Shown: positions 9,269-18,219, numbered from the stretch's first letter. The stretch is 46,274 nucleotides of DNA from VXNE01 sp964518405 (GCA_964518405.1 CAZFGB010000220.1:1-46274); one strand, 5' to 3'. The notes: generated from the sequence alone by a model not told the origin. Translations and numbers: made by a program.

Positions 9269-11734
9269 TCACTGCGGCGTGAGTTCCCTGTGGGACGCCG
9301 GCGGAGCGCATTGGGGCACCGAATACCTCTCCCACAAGCCCCTGGTCCTCAGCACAGCGTCGTTCGCATCGACTTGCCAGGGCTTGTCTGCGCCGTTCCA
9401 GTGGACGATTTTCGCCTGTTTCCCGTCCGTGCCGAAGAAGTAGTCCCGGTAGTCCACGTTCCACGCGACCGGCAGATGCACGTAGTCGCCGCCCGCATAC
9501 AGATTGAGCAGCGTCTGGTCGTCGTAGCCGAACGTGTGGAAGTTCCGCTGGACCTGAGACGCAAAGCCGTCCTCGCGCATGGTCTGCAGCGACAACAGCA
9601 GCACGCCGGCGTTGAACGCGGGTCCGTTGAGGGGGCCGGCAACGCTCGCCGCCGCCCGCAGGTGGTGCATCTGCTTCACGCGCTCAGGCTGGTTGTCGAC
9701 GCTTGTGGACAACTCCAGCCAGGACGCGAGATAGTGTTTCGGCACCGCGGCCAGGGAACTGTCCCCCAACGGTGTGCCGTAGAGCTCGGCGACATCCCCG
9801 AGCACGATCATGTCGGTGTCCAAGTACAATACCTTGTCCACATCCGCAAGCACCTCAGGCAGCAGACAACGGTCCATCGTCGACACCGTGATATATTTTT
9901 GCAATCCGCTGTCGTCCGCTTCGGCGAACGCCGCGTCCATCGGGTGCCACTCGATGGCGACGTCCCGGCACGCGCGCTGCAGGTTCTCCATGTCCGCGGA
10001 CGACAATCTCCTGACGAGCAGGTGGTAGCGGGTCTTGCGCGACGCATGGGCTTCGACGGAGCGGATCAGGTTGGGGACGTAGTCGACCAGGTTGCGGTCG
10101 AACGTCAGGGCGACCGGGATGGGATCGGTCGGTCGGGCATCCTCCCGCCCGCGGCTCGGGCGGCGGGCGAAGAGCTTCGTGTAGCCTCTCCGTTCCTCTT
10201 CGTCGCGCTCCACCAGGGGTAAGGTCGCTTCGCGCCAGTGCCGGTACACGGTCTCCCGGTCGGCTCCGGCGAGTATCTGGCGGAAGATCGTCTCCATCAG
10301 CCCCGTCAAGCCTGCGGCCATCCCGCGCAGTTCGTCCTCGTCAAGGTCAACGAGGCCGTCGAACCGGATGTCTGCGGGATCTTTCGCATTGAAGGTCACC
10401 GGCGTGCCCAGCGCCCGGCAGGGCAGATAGCAGTGCAGGCGGGCTGTGCTGACGCTCTCGGCCCGCTTGTAGAGCACGAGCCGTTCCAGGCTTTCCGCGA
10501 TCCGCTCGGTGAACGAGCGATGCGCCGGGGCAAGCCTGTGCGTCAGTTCGGTGGCGCCCGGGACCGGGTCCGCCGCGTCGTCCACTTGGTAGCACACGCC
10601 GCGTGCTGGGGGGCCATCGTCCTCCGGCAGCGCCAGGGTGGTCGTGATGCAGCCGCTGAGGAACGCCTTCACGCCCACGCTGGCGAGCCGGTCCCGTGTC
10701 GTCCGATCGCGGCAGCCGATGGGTTCGTAGCGTTTCAGGTAGTCGCACAGGGCCGGAGTCAATAGGCCGATGTCGTTCAGGTAGAACGAGAAGAAGATTG
10801 GCAACAATCCCGCCGGCAGGGGGAACGTCATGGGAACCCGACCGATCCGTTGGTCGCCAAACCACCCGAAGAACGGCAGCCACGCCTCGCCCCGCCACCG
10901 CGCGCAATCCCGGTCCACGACGGCCACGTCAAGCGGATGGTCGGCGTGCATGCGCTCTTCGGGACGCCACGACCGGGCGAGCTGCGCGAACACCCTCTCG
11001 AGAGCGTCGTCGCACCGAATCGCGCCGGGCGCATGGAAGCGCGCCACGTGGCGCATGACCGCAAGGGTCTGCAGGTAGTCTCCCAGGTTGCGCTCGACTG
11101 GATGGTCCGAGGGCCAGCCGTAGTCCAGAAGCGCCAGCGTAACCGCGCCCGGTGTTCCGGCGCCTGCGGGAAGCCGGTCGCGAAGTGCCTCGTGGACTAC
11201 CGGTACGCCGCCGCCGTAGATCACCGACACGTACTGCGCAAGCCGCGCGCTGCCGGATCGCCCGCTGAATTCCAGGGCGGCATCCTTGTCGTCCAGTCTG
11301 ATCGCAAGCTCCGCGACCTCGGCCTGCGCAGCCGCCAATCCGCTCTGGCTCGCCCGGGCGCAGGCCTTCGCGAAAGGCCGCCGGCACTCGGCCAGGCGCC
11401 CCAGGGCCAACAGACTCCTGATCAGGATGGCGTAGTCGTCAGTGCCGAGCTGCTCGGCATCGACCAAGGGCGTCAGCAGGTCCACCACCGTATCCCAATG
11501 GTGCTGTCCATGTGCCCCATGGGCGCGGAAGATGTCCCGCGCGACCGGGTCCGTCGCCTGCCCGGCGGCTACTTGGGCGGCGGTGGGCATTCTTGTCGAC
11601 AGACGCATTAACAGCCGCCGCGAGTCCGTGCTGCGCATGACCACCTTCCAGAAAAACCGGCGCAACGCCTGCTTCACTCCCCGGGGCAACACCCGGTACA
11701 GCGTTTTGACGACGGCGACGGTACTACGAAGCAT
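9269..11734 (-). CDS. Fusion of polysaccharide pyruvyl-transferase-like domain and family 8 glycosyltransferase
   Basis: An 821-residue cytoplasmic protein without membrane segments. The first ~180 residues are helical and repeat-like. Residues about 190-450 resemble the polysaccharide pyruvyl transferase fold: ERNLGDYLQTLAVMRHV, then EPIGCRDRTTRDRLASVGVKAFLSGCITTTLALP, and VSTARLHCYLPCRALGTPV. From about 535 a family 8 glycosyltransferase domain follows: PIPVALTFDRN, the metal/nucleotide-sugar motif VLYLDTDMIVLGDV (DxD near residue 638), NAGVLLLSL, DDQTLLNLYAG and the C-terminal KIVHWNGADKPW. It would transfer sugars from nucleotide donors, perhaps adding or recognising pyruvylated or similar groups on a surface glycan. 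It starts just inside a short ORF upstream (stop at 11724). galE and a sugar-transferase remnant nearby support a polysaccharide role. Substrate unknown. Confidence 0.8.
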   Translation of the reverse strand: MLRSTVAVVKTLYRVLPRGVKQALRRFFWKVVMRSTDSRRLLMRLSTRMPTAAQVAAGQATDPVARDIFRAHGAHGQHHWDTVVDLLTPLVDAEQLGTDDYAILIRSLLALGRLAECRRPFAKACARASQSGLAAAQAEVAELAIRLDDKDAALEFSGRSGSARLAQYVSVIYGGGVPVVHEALRDRLPAGAGTPGAVTLALLDYGWPSDHPVERNLGDYLQTLAVMRHVARFHAPGAIRCDDALERVFAQLARSWRPEERMHADHPLDVAVVDRDCARWRGEAWLPFFGWFGDQRIGRVPMTFPLPAGLLPIFFSFYLNDIGLLTPALCDYLKRYEPIGCRDRTTRDRLASVGVKAFLSGCITTTLALPEDDGPPARGVCYQVDDAADPVPGATELTHRLAPAHRSFTERIAESLERLVLYKRAESVSTARLHCYLPCRALGTPVTFNAKDPADIRFDGLVDLDEDELRGMAAGLTGLMETIFRQILAGADRETVYRHWREATLPLVERDEEERRGYTKLFARRPSRGREDARPTDPIPVALTFDRNLVDYVPNLIRSVEAHASRKTRYHLLVRRLSSADMENLQRACRDVAIEWHPMDAAFAEADDSGLQKYITVSTMDRCLLPEVLADVDKVLYLDTDMIVLGDVAELYGTPLGDSSLAAVPKHYLASWLELSTSVDNQPERVKQMHHLRAAASVAGPLNGPAFNAGVLLLSLQTMREDGFASQVQRNFHTFGYDDQTLLNLYAGGDYVHLPVAWNVDYRDYFFGTDGKQAKIVHWNGADKPWQVDANDAVLRTRGLWERYSVPQCAPPASHRELTPQ

Positions 11735-11846
11735 AAATGCAACACTCCGGGATCGGCTCGTCGAACCATCGGTTTTGGAGATGTTGCCTCGGGGCGCGGC
11801 TCTCGGGCGCGGCGGGGAGCATGCCCCCGATTGCGGTTTCGTTCAT
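11724..11846 (-). CDS. Short peptide ORF (40 aa) ending in a Cys-Cys motif
   Basis: A small open frame from ATG 11846 to TAG 11724, overlapping the start of the glycosyltransferase fusion by 11 bases. A purine-rich AGAGAGA lies upstream of the ATG. The peptide is polar, with Pro/Arg in the middle, and ends RWFDEPIPECCIYAS. I recognise no family. It could be a leader peptide controlling the downstream gene, a small secreted or modified peptide, or chance. The overlap with the next start suggests translational coupling if it is real. Confidence 0.3.
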   Translation of the reverse strand: MNETAIGGMLPAAPESRAPRQHLQNRWFDEPIPECCIYAS

Positions 11847-11891
11847 GGTCAGTCTCTCTTAATTCTCGTTATCTAAAGTCGAACTCCTGCA

Positions 11892-12320
11892 TCAGTCCAC
11901 GAACTGCTGCTTGCGCGTGAGGCGCGACGGCGTGCTGTTGCAACACGGCGGGCTGGACACGATCATCTTGCCGCGGCCCGCGTTCGCCCAGCTTAGCAGA
12001 TTCGCGACAGGGGAGGCGTTGCTCGGGACGTTGTCGCTGATGAACTCGGCTTGCACGTTCGCGCCCCGGCGGCGCTCCGCACCTTCGACCATGGCGCGGA
12101 ATTTGAACGTGCCGAACGGGGGACCGCCGCGCCCGAGCCGTTTTTGTGCGCAGAAAACCAGGCCGCCGTCTTCCAGACGGGTGGCGACTGCCACGGCAAC
12201 GAGGACCGTCAGCCAAGGTGGAGCAGGCAGGATGCCCGCCACGCCAAGCAGGGTCAGATCGAAGAAACGCTTGTAGCCTATGTTCCTCGCAGTGGACGAA
12301 GGCGGTTCGATGACGCGTTC
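11892..12320 (-). pseudogene. Remnant of a bacterial sugar transferase with a foreign C-terminus
   Basis: The first part matches the N-terminus of WcaJ/undecaprenyl-phosphate sugar-1-phosphate transferases: NIGYKRFFDLTLLGVAGI, a hydrophobic helix, then RLEDGGLVFCAQKRLGRGG and FGTFKFRAMVEGAE. In the family this is followed by the catalytic DPRITRVGRFLR and DELPQ...GDMS motifs, which are missing in all frames. Instead the frame continues with an unrelated 54-residue segment rich in Ser, Asn and Pro with a Cys pair (IVSSPPCCNSTPS) and stops at 11892. No ATG or GTG precedes the conserved start; a TGA lies at 12323-12321. The gene is probably a truncated remnant joined to other DNA. Intact members start lipid-linked glycan synthesis at the inner membrane. 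Confidence 0.55.
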
Positions 12321-12419
12321 TCAACGGCGACTCAAGGCCCGTCCAACGACCCTGCGCCCGATTTGCAGGACGAACTTTGTGGGAGAGCCGCGGCGAATAA
12401 AGATGCAAGGCGCGACGCA

Positions 12420-13466
12420 CTACCCCTCACCGATGGCGATGACAGGGCGGGAGTCGTCGGTTTCCGATCCTGCGGACGCAAGGGACCGCGAACGCCAAAG
12501 GTCTGCGCAGATGACGTCGAGACCACGCTCCGTCGCCCACCCGAGTTCGTCGCGCGCCCGCCGCACGTCGGCAAGGAGGACGGCGACGTCCCCCGGGCGG
12601 GGCGGCGTCACGCGATACGGCACCGCCACACCGCTCGCGCGTCCGAACGACGCGAGCACCTCGAACACGCTGTGTCCGCGTCCGGAACCAAGATTGTGCA
12701 CCGACACGCCTGAACGTGAATCTGCACGCTCGACAGCACGAACATGCCCGCGGGCAACGTCGAGCACATGCACATAGTCCCGAATGCAGGATCCGTCCGG
12801 GGTTGCGTAGTCATCGCCGAACACCGGGACCCGGCCGCTTTCGCCCGCCGCCACGTCCGCGACCCGCGGCAGCAGGTTCGCGGGCGGTCCCACGGGACTC
12901 TCAAGCAATCGTCCGCTTGGATGTGCTCCGGCCACGTTGAAGTACCTCAGGATCGAGACGCTCCAGCGGGGATCGGCGTCGTGCAGATCCCGCAGCATTT
13001 GCTCGGTCGCGAGCTTTGTCCGCCCGTACGGGCTTGACGGGGCGGTGGGCGCGTCTTCCGACAGCGGCCCATCCGCCCCGGCGTAGACCGCCGCCGTCGA
13101 ACTGAAGACCAAGCTGCGCACGCCGTGGTGCGCCATTCGTTCGGCCAGGCAAACGGAACCGGCAAGGTTGTTGGCGTAGTAGGGCAGCGGATCGTCCACC
13201 GACGCACCGACCGCCTTCCTCGCCGCCAGGTGTAGGACCGCCGAGACCGCGCCGTTGCCAAGCACGCGGTCCAGGTCGCCGGGGTCGCGGATATCCCCCT
13301 CGACGCACGACACCGGCCGTCCCGCCAGCTCCTCCAGCGTGGACAGCACCGCCGGCGAAGAGTTCGAGAAATTGTCGAACAGCACGGGCTCAAGGCCAGC
13401 CGCGATCAGTTCCAGGGCGACGTGGCTGCCGATGTAGCCGGCGCCACCAGTAACGATTACTTTCAA
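12420..13466 (-). CDS. galE: UDP-glucose 4-epimerase
   Basis: A 348-residue short-chain dehydrogenase/reductase of the GalE type. The NAD-binding motif GGAGYIGSH is at the N-terminus, Ser123-Thr124 (FSSTAAVY) and the catalytic Tyr147-xxx-Lys151 (SPYGRTK) are present, followed by ILRYFNVAGAHPSG and IRDYVHVLDVARGH. It interconverts UDP-glucose and UDP-galactose and would feed galactose to glycan synthesis with the neighbouring glycosyltransferase. I chose the TTG at 13466 because it precedes KVIVTGG directly, as in the family, and has a GAGG 8 bases upstream; the frame is open to 13688 and ATG codons at 13520 and 13538 are alternatives. The last ~20 residues look extended relative to the family. 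Confidence 0.92.
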   Translation of the reverse strand: MKVIVTGGAGYIGSHVALELIAAGLEPVLFDNFSNSSPAVLSTLEELAGRPVSCVEGDIRDPGDLDRVLGNGAVSAVLHLAARKAVGASVDDPLPYYANNLAGSVCLAERMAHHGVRSLVFSSTAAVYAGADGPLSEDAPTAPSSPYGRTKLATEQMLRDLHDADPRWSVSILRYFNVAGAHPSGRLLESPVGPPANLLPRVADVAAGESGRVPVFGDDYATPDGSCIRDYVHVLDVARGHVRAVERADSRSGVSVHNLGSGRGHSVFEVLASFGRASGVAVPYRVTPPRPGDVAVLLADVRRARDELGWATERGLDVICADLWRSRSLASAGSETDDSRPVIAIGEG

Positions 13467-14024
13467 GTCGCCATCCTCATCAAAAACAACCAGACTTTCC
13501 CAACCCGGTTCATCGTCCATGCCGCTCCCTGCGCCCATTGACCCGTCCGCCGCGCCGTCACGCATGGACGTCGCCGCCGAGTCTCCCGCATCGGACAATG
13601 GCGGCGATACGCGCGCGACTTGCGCTCGAACGGGATGGCGCTGGGTGGTACGAATACACCAGACTAGCAATCGTCGCAACCGTTTCACAACACTCTCTCG
13701 CCATCACCACCGGAAGGCGATGCGGGTGAAATCAATCCTTCTGCGAGCCTGCTGCGTAACGCCGGCGGTCAGCCACGCCGTGGCCCGCTGCTCGACCGCG
13801 TGGCCCCTTGCGTTTCCAACATCGCTGTGCGAAGACATTTCGTCAGCGAGAACGCTCCGACCGAGTTGCCACGGCTGCCGGCGCACCTGGGCTTCCATCG
13901 CCAACGTCTCGATCTGACAAATCGCAACCGTCTTGTCCGACACAAGGCGGGGCCGGATACCCCGCCGGCCGCTGTGTAGCTTTCCCGTACCGGGGCTGAC
14001 CGCCCCGACAACGAGGAACAGACC
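13467..14024. other. Gap without a recognisable gene
   Basis: Between galE and a transposase remnant I see no convincing coding sequence on either strand. The stretch may contain the galE promoter and the lost end of the mobile element represented at 14025. Confidence 0.5.
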
Positions 14025-14342
14025 ATGAAAGATCACGACGACGAGTTTCGCGAAGCCATCACCCGGTTCCGGATCGGCGTCTTTGCCAACCCGGTGGCCC
14101 GACATGTGGGCGCCCCGGGCATCGGCGAGCGGCTCGAGAAGATGCCCGAGCGGGCCCATGCCATCCCGGGCAGCGACCGGACCCGCATCGCCGCAAATGC
14201 CCTGCGCCGTTGGATCAAGCTCTACCGCGACGGCGGCTTCGGGGCGCTCTACCCAACGACGAACTTCAGGCCCGCGAAGCTATTTTGCCGAAAGTCGTGC
14301 GAAACATTGCGCAGCGATGTTCACATAGTGAGAACACTTTAG
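14025..14342 (+). pseudogene. N-terminal fragment of a DDE transposase/integrase (IS481-like)
   Basis: The ATG at 14025 has an AGGAA about 7 bases upstream. The first ~78 residues look like the helix-turn-helix N-terminus of IS481/Mu-type transposases: HVGAPGIGERLEKMPERAH, then IPGSDRTRIAANALRRWIKLYRDGGFGALYP. After residue ~80 the family similarity ends and the frame runs into unrelated sequence to a stop at 14342. The catalytic DDE domain is absent, so only the DNA-binding end of an old insertion remains. No matching terminal repeats were found. Confidence 0.6.
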
Positions 14343-14425
14343 ACTTTCTGGGGGCGTCGAGGGTGGCAAATCACTACTGGGAGCGATCATAGGACCTGCG
14401 GCCGCGAGCTTGGTCGGCACACGAC

Positions 14426-15015
14426 TCAGACGTAACCGTCGCGGCAGGAAACGGAGTTGGTCTTGCTGACCCCGCCGCGCGCGGCAGTCACCCGCGGCAA
14501 ACCATCGGCGCCGATGGCCGAGGTAACGTCTGTGACGTTTTCCGGCGCATCGGGCTCCTGTTCCGTCCAGGCGGTGCCCCCGACGATCCACCCCCATAGT
14601 CGGTCCCGGCAACGCCGTTGCGTCGATAACGGACGTGAACCGTGGTGTTGCCCTAAAACCTGGTGACTGTTGTCTCGTTCGTGTTCGTGGTTTTGCGGCC
14701 CCGCCAACGGCGGTCGCCGTCGGGACCCAAGTCGTACTCCCATTGAAGATTTCCCCGAAGCTGTTGCGGTCGTAGAGACAAGGCGGTTTTCAGCCGGAGG
14801 GTCGAACCTTGGATTCGCCGGTTGGATTTGCGACTGAACGCGAGCACCAGTGCCGCGCCCTCGATGGGATGCGGTTCGACGGGAGCAGCAGCGCCGTCCA
14901 GTGATCGGGTTGGCTGTGTGGCGATGTGGCGATCGATACGTCGGTAGGGTTGCGAACCGAAAACGGGGCTGACAAGCGCACTGGTGCGGGCAGCGATGAC
15001 GCGTACGGCCTTCAT
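14426..15015 (-). pseudogene. Possible degenerate FN3-like surface protein fragment
   Basis: On the minus strand a segment reads LQWEYDLGPDGDRRW ... NETTVTRF, then an in-frame TAG at 14655-14653, then GNTTVHVRYRRNGVAGTDYGG, which resembles a fibronectin type III repeat (WEYR...TxYTVTxLxxGTTYxVRVRA). A frameshift near 14600 would lead into VGGTAWTEQEPDAPENVTDV and a stop at 14426. If correct this is a decayed piece of a secreted repeat protein. The similarity is weak and the upstream part has no clear identity. Confidence 0.25.
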
Positions 15016-15034
15016 TGCGACTTCACAGTCCGAG

Positions 15035-15552
15035 TTACGGCTCGATCGTGGCGTCGGGCCGCCCCGCCCTCGACGCGTTCAACCAGGCGAGGCCGAGGTA
15101 TCGGGGCGGAATGGAAGCAGAGTATCGCTTGATTCGTCGACGTCGCCCATGTGCTTCGCAAAAGGCGCCATGTCGTGCGCCGTGTAGGTGAGTTCGAGCA
15201 CGGGGTCCCGGGCGATCTCGGCGGCGGTCTTCGGGCCGAAGGTCGCGTCCTTGAACCGATGCGGCGGGACGACTGGAAACGGTTCGAGGACGTACCAGGT
15301 GGGGTTGGTACCGTGCACGTTCTGGTGGACCACGTTGTCGAAGACCGTGGCGCATCGATTCGCCGACAGCAGGATAGCGTTCGCGCGACAATCCGGGACT
15401 TTTTCAGGCAGAATCGACGGCACCGTGTTTCCCAATCCGACCAGGGACACGGCAGACGCGATCATGGTTCGCATGTCGGTTGGGCGGGCGATGTCGCGAA
15501 ACGAGATTGCCCGTTGAAGGTCGTCCAGAAACGACACCGCTGTCGCCGGCAC
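15035..15552 (-). pseudogene. C-terminal fragment of an Eco57I-like DNA methylase/restriction protein
   Basis: The frame from 15552 reads AISFRDIARPTDMRTMIASAV, GNTVPSILP, LLSANRCATVFDNVVHQNVHGTNPTWYVLEPFPVVPP and KTAAEIARDPVLELTYTAHDMAPFAKHMG. This pattern (RDIAR.TD.RT, the HGxxxxWYVLEQLPV block and VLELTYTAHDM) is the target-recognition C-terminus of Eco57I-like N6-adenine methylase/type IIG or defence-island helicase-methylase proteins. The catalytic NPPY domain is missing, and after FRPDTSASPG the normal end (about 60-80 residues) is lost; a shift to the next frame (WLNASRAGRPD) suggests a frameshift near 15100. It is a remnant of a restriction-modification or phage-defence system. Confidence 0.6.
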
Positions 15553-15563
15553 CCAGCACTGCT

Positions 15564-15592
15564 CCCGATCCCCTGCCTGTCAGGGGATCGGG
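15564..15592. terminator. Perfect 12-bp hairpin upstream of the esterase
   Basis: Arms CCCGATCCCCTG (15564-15575) and its exact complement (15581-15592) enclose a 5-base loop. The stem lies in the gap between the methylase remnant and the esterase start at 15614. No T run follows on either strand, so it may be a structured 5' leader, a short palindromic repeat or a relic of an insertion end. Confidence 0.4.
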
Positions 15593-15613
15593 ACATGGAT
15601 CGGAGCGAGAGTC

Positions 15614-16584
15614 ATGGATAGCCTGTTGTTGGTGTCGTTGGCGGCGGGTATCGCCGTGCTGATTCGTGTCTTCCTCGACAACGTCCCGGTGGTGAAAACC
15701 ATGCGCAACATGCTTTTCAAAGAGCGCTGGGGCTGGCCGGCGAATTCGGTCTCCCCCACCCACCGGGATCTCAAGTACGCCGCCTTCGGCGGCAAAGAGT
15801 TGTTGCTCGATCTCTATTTGCCCGACAGCGGCGAGGCGCCCTATCCGTTGATTGTGTTCCTGCACGGCGGCGGATTCCTGATGGGGGACAGGGCGCTGAT
15901 CGAGCCCGGAACTTTTCGTCTCCTGGACAAAGGATACGCCGTGGCCAGCATCGAATACTCCTTATCGGCGGAGGCGAAATGGCCGACACAAGGGCAACAG
16001 ATCAAAGGCGCGGTTCGCTGGCTCAGGGCGAACGCCGGCAAGTATCGACTCGACGCGGATCGCTTCGCGGCGTTCGGCGGTTCCGCCGGCGGGCATCTGG
16101 CGAGCTTTCTCGGTACCACCAACGGTCTTGCCGAATTCGAGTCCGAGGCCTACGGAAACATCGACTATGCCAGCGACGTGCAAGCCTGCGTCGCCTGGTA
16201 CCCACCGAACAACTTTCTGCACAGACACAGATTCTCGTTCAACGTTCTCTTGCTGTTCGGGGATGCGAACAAGAGCAACCAAAAAGCCCATTGGGAAAGC
16301 TGATAGGAGGTTCGATCCGGAAAAAACCCGAGCTCGCAAGAAGCGCCAGTCCGCACAGCTACGTTTCGCCCGAGACCACGGTGCCTTTCCTGCTCATGCA
16401 CGGCGGCAAGGATGTCGTCATCGCGGTCGAGCAGAGTATCGAATTCAAGAACCGAATGAATGCGCTCGGCATTCCGTGCAGGCTCGTTGTGTTCGAGGAC
16501 TACTTGCACGTTGATTACCGTTTCAACAGCGAGGAAAATATGGAAACGGTCGCTGGGTTCCTGGCCGATGTGTTTTCGACGTAG
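15614..16584 (+). pseudogene. Alpha/beta-hydrolase (BD-FAE/HSL-type esterase) with one frameshift
   Basis: A secreted or membrane-anchored esterase. An N-terminal hydrophobic segment (LLLVSLAAGIAVLIRVF) is followed by the oxyanion-hole motif FLHGGGFLMGD, the nucleophile elbow FGGSAGGH (Ser), and in the second part VPFLLMHGGKDVVIAV (Asp) and the His of EDYLHVDYRF. The first frame stops at 16303, while the rest of the domain (SPLGKLIGGSIRKKPELA...) continues in the -1 frame from about 16283 to TAG 16584. The junction is the A5 tract at 16281-16285, so the lesion is a one-base indel there or a sequencing error. All catalytic elements are preserved if the frames are joined. Natural substrate unknown. 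Confidence 0.75.
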
Positions 16585-16642
16585 TGTTCGTGTGGCACAC
16601 TGTTGCGCCAAAACCGTGAGAAAGCCCGCTTATGCTTGCAAT

Positions 16643-16651
16643 GCGTTAAAG
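16643..16651 (+). repeat. Target-site duplication, left copy
   Basis: GCGTTAAAG directly outside the left end of the IS4-family element; the same nine bases recur at 18106-18114 on the other side. Confidence 0.75.
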
Positions 16652-18105
16652 GCAATACTGTTCACTTAAAGATTTTCACGATGGTTTTAGGGTCGTATTT
16701 TTGGACGATGAACTCTCTCGGTCGCAAGGGGTAGTTACTCATTTTCCGTTTGACGCCGCGTGGCTTGATCCGATGGCGGCTGGACACGACGCGTTCGTCC
16801 AGGATCTCATTGATCACTCGCTGGCGGGTGTGTTGGGGATCCAGAGGGGGAAAAAGGACGTTGGCTGACGATTTTGCGGCGCGCCACGCGCACGGCGTGC
16901 ACGTAGGAGAGGCGGTCTGGATCCTCGCCAATGCGAAGCGCCGCCTCATGCATCAGCGCACGCACCGCGAAGTGTGCCAGCATCAGGCCCCAGAACTCCT
17001 GGCGCACCAGTTCGGGCGTTTTGGAGCGCAAGACGATCCGGGCGCCGCGCAGGTGGGTTTTGAGTTCATCCAGCGCGGTCTCGATTTCCCAGCGCTCGTG
17101 ATACAGGGCGGCCAGATCGGACGCCGGGGCGCGCTGGTCGTCGAGCACCGTGGTCAACAATCGATACGGCGTTTCGGCGCCCAGCGCGCCCTGCAGTCGG
17201 TATTCGATGACGCGCACCCGCAGACCATGGCATTGGCGCCGCCGATCCTTCGCTGTCGGATAAATGCGGCTCAGGTAGGACCCATCGCTCAAGGTTCGCT
17301 CACACGGCAGGCGCAGGCTCTTCTTGACGCGCCACACCAGATCCGCTCCGGTCTCGTGCGCGCGTTTCCACAGCGAATAACTGAAGAAATTGCGATCCGC
17401 CAAGCACAACATCCCCGTCGACAGGGCCTCGACCACCTCGTGCGCCAAGTGTTGTTCGCCCGTCGTATACGCCCCCACGCGACTGCCGAACAGCACGTGG
17501 GTGCCGTTCTCCACCAGCGAGACAAAACGAATCTGGGGAAAAGCACTCGACCCGCGACTGGCCCCGGGCCGCCCGAATGCATCCGCGTTGTCGCGCTCGT
17601 CGGCAACGTCCAGGCAGCTACCGTCAATACTCACCAGATGCCAATGCCGGTACCCGCAGCCTGGCTCCGACCGCCGGCCCACCGGCTGCACCACGGCATC
17701 GTGCAGCAGACGCATCGGATCGGAACCCAAGCGCTTGCGCGCTTGCGAAATGCCCGATTTGCCAACCACCCTCGGCACCGCCGAAGGATCGCTCAGCCAT
17801 TGCAGACCTTCCAGCAGACAGCGCAGGACCTCGCGATACGACGAGCGCATGTACAACGACAGCGCGATCACGTAATACACCACCACATGCGCCGGCAGAC
17901 TCCGCTGCCGGACGCTCGCGCGGCCCGACGCCTCAAGCGCCTTGTCCACCGCCGTTCTCGGGATCATCTTGTTCAACACCCCGAGACTGATGTAATCCGT
18001 GATCCGGCTTCCCGCCGGAAGCTCCGCAACCGTGCGCGCCATTGCCATTCCTTCGCCGAAGCAAGGCCGCAGCATAGCGGAAATAGCCTAAAGTGAACAA
18101 TATTG
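16652..18105 (-). mobile_element. IS4-family insertion sequence, about 1454 bp
   Basis: The element is bounded by imperfect inverted repeats: the left end reads CAATACTGTTCACTTAAAG inward, the right end (complement from 18105) CAATATTGTTCACTTTAGG, and by a 9-bp direct repeat GCGTTAAAG at 16643-16651 and 18106-18114. It contains one transposase gene on the minus strand. The intact ends and exact target duplication suggest a fairly recent insertion, although the transposase has a frameshift. The repeat length fits the IS4 family (usually 8-13 bp). Confidence 0.85.
16662..18075 (-). pseudogene. IS4-family transposase, frameshifted near the C-terminus
   Basis: The main frame (18075 to 16807) encodes an IS4 transposase: N-terminal ISRITDYISLGVLNKMIPR region, the first catalytic Asp in SIDGSCLDVAD, the second in MLCLADRNFFSYSLW, and the Y-R-E-K signature in LYHERWEIETALDELKTH. 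After ARRKIVSQ the frame reads unrelated residues and stops at 16807, whereas the next frame carries the expected end ANVLFPPLDPQHTRQRVINEILDERVVSS ... KRKMSNYPLRPR, stopping at 16662 within the left inverted repeat. The shift lies near 16845-16870, next to G5 and A5 tracts. The catalytic core is complete, so activity may be reduced rather than lost. Confidence 0.85.
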
Positions 18106-18114
18106 GCGTTAAAG
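18106..18114 (+). repeat. Target-site duplication, right copy
   Basis: GCGTTAAAG directly outside the right end of the IS4-family element, identical to 16643-16651. Confidence 0.75.
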
Positions 18115-18219
18115 CGGTCCAAGTGTGTCGCCGAGTCCGAACTTGCCGCGCGCCCCGGCGCTACGCGGGTTGTAGCAGGAGGTTTCCCGTTCTTTGGCGG
18201 CGCATCGGTGCCGCCCAGG

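Noticed and set aside
14310..14342. TGTTCACATAGTGAGAACA as a regulator-binding palindrome
   Set aside because: The symmetry is imperfect beyond five bases per arm and there is no intact gene next to it.
16281..16285. Programmed frameshifting in the esterase
   Set aside because: The A5 tract in its reading frame does not form a standard X-XXY-YYZ slippery heptamer and esterases of this type are not known to be frameshifted; a mutation or sequence error is simpler.
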